Source: an uncultured Erysipelotrichaceae bacterium (GTDB lineage Bacteria > Bacillota_I > Bacilli_A > Erysipelotrichales > Erysipelotrichaceae). From it: a stretch of 5,666 nt of DNA. Shown here piece by piece: positions 5,448 through 5,666 of this stretch; within the stretch, counting starts at the first letter, position 1, and each line of letters begins with the position of its first letter. The position numbers and the translations under genes are program-made. The notes below the pieces were generated by a model. The model made no database searches and was not told where the DNA came from. It saw only the letters and a program-made list of their open reading frames with translations. The stretch spans positions 1 to 5,666 of the forward strand of contig CAKUTY010000097.1 of the NCBI GenBank assembly GCA_934692455.1. Direction: 5' to 3'.

Positions 5448-5666
5448 TTACAAATGAAAAGTAACCTCGCCACTTGAAAGATTGTATGCTTCATTACCTT
5501 TTAATACTTTTAATGAATAATCAAAATCGATACCAACCACCTTTATTTGTTGAACTTCATTATTGATCTCAGCATAGACTTTCCTATCCTTTAAATAATC
5601 ATATTCTTTAATATCATTATAGAAGTCATAACCTTCTTTAACCTCCATAAAATCACTATATATTTG
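5448..5666 (-). CDS. birA: Biotin-protein ligase, C-terminal part (5' end beyond window)
   Basis: Only the last 72 codons are in the window, and the frame is open to the right edge. The residues fit the small SH3-like C-terminal domain of BirA-type biotin-[acetyl-CoA carboxylase] ligases. The pattern is a helical lead-in (NDIKEYDYLKDRKV), then strands with VVGIDFDYSL and a final NLSSGEVTFHL, matching the family's usual pattern of a G-I-D turn followed by (S)SGEV near the C-terminus. An internal ATG at 5648 would give a 66-residue ORF, but it has no ribosome site and would begin in mid-domain, so a truncated birA is the better reading. The enzyme attaches biotin to the carrier domain of acetyl-CoA carboxylase. 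No clear terminator separates it from the next gene's promoter. The catalytic domain is not in view, which limits certainty. Confidence 0.75.
   Translation of the reverse strand, partial: QIYSDFMEVKEGYDFYNDIKEYDYLKDRKVYAEINNEVQQIKVVGIDFDYSLKVLKGNEAYNLSSGEVTFHL

Noticed and set aside
5428..5462. Terminator for birA in the A/T-rich stretch with repeated ATTTG
   Set aside because: The ATTTG copies are direct, not inverted, and no stable stem can be drawn. The stretch fits better as upstream promoter sequence.
5066..5464. Plus-strand open frame of 132 codons over the signal peptide region and promoter
   Set aside because: It is antisense to a convincing secreted protein and runs through a promoter and leader. 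The translation shows no family features.
5448..5648. A separate 66-residue small protein gene
   Set aside because: The ATG has no ribosome site, the frame is open upstream to the window edge, and the residues match the C-terminal domain of biotin-protein ligase.

Overview
The window looks like chromosome of a low-GC Gram-positive bacterium. An Erysipelotrichia-type gut Firmicute is the best guess. The reasons are the AT-rich sequence, the order rplU-prp-rpmA-obg-ruvA, the N-terminally extended L27 that goes with the Prp protease, an L21 leader RNA, and a secreted protein built like the surface proteins of gut Firmicutes. All supported genes lie on the minus strand, so the window reads biologically from right to left.

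Right edge to left: (1) 5448-5666 is the 3' end of a biotin-protein ligase gene (birA), open to the window edge. (2) 5317-5447 holds a promoter with a perfect TTGACA box and an A/T-rich upstream region, then a leader with a strong inverted repeat. (3) 2842-5316 encodes an 824-residue secreted protein: signal peptide, two diverged beta-helix modules of about 300 residues, a C-terminal beta-rich domain, and a tail with an EF-hand-like loop and a W-x-W...C motif but no LPxTG anchor. It ends in an intrinsic terminator. (4) 2698-2820 packs that terminator, an extended -10 promoter and the L21 leader RNA into little more than 100 bases. (5) 2389-2697 rplU, 2087-2389 prp and 1800-2084 rpmA are tightly coupled (TAATG overlap, then a 2-nt gap). 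(6) A hairpin followed by a T-rich tract at 1764-1791 separates rpmA from obg (453-1751). (7) A second terminator starts inside the obg stop codon. It is followed at once by an extended -10 element placed so close to ruvA (left edge, truncated) that the ruvA message would be nearly leaderless.

The rplU-prp-rpmA-obg group is a ribosome-biogenesis unit. L21 and L27 are large-subunit proteins, Prp removes the L27 N-terminal extension, and Obg is a late 50S assembly GTPase. ruvA (Holliday junction branch migration) is a neighbour that seems to be uncoupled by its own promoter. The secreted protein is an independent transcription unit between birA and rplU.

I see no CRISPR array, tRNA, rRNA, insertion sequence or phage gene, and no multi-gene undescribed system. 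The most unusual points are a four-cysteine C-terminus in L27, the C-terminal tail of the secreted protein, the non-canonical G5 loop of Obg, and the near-leaderless ruvA promoter.
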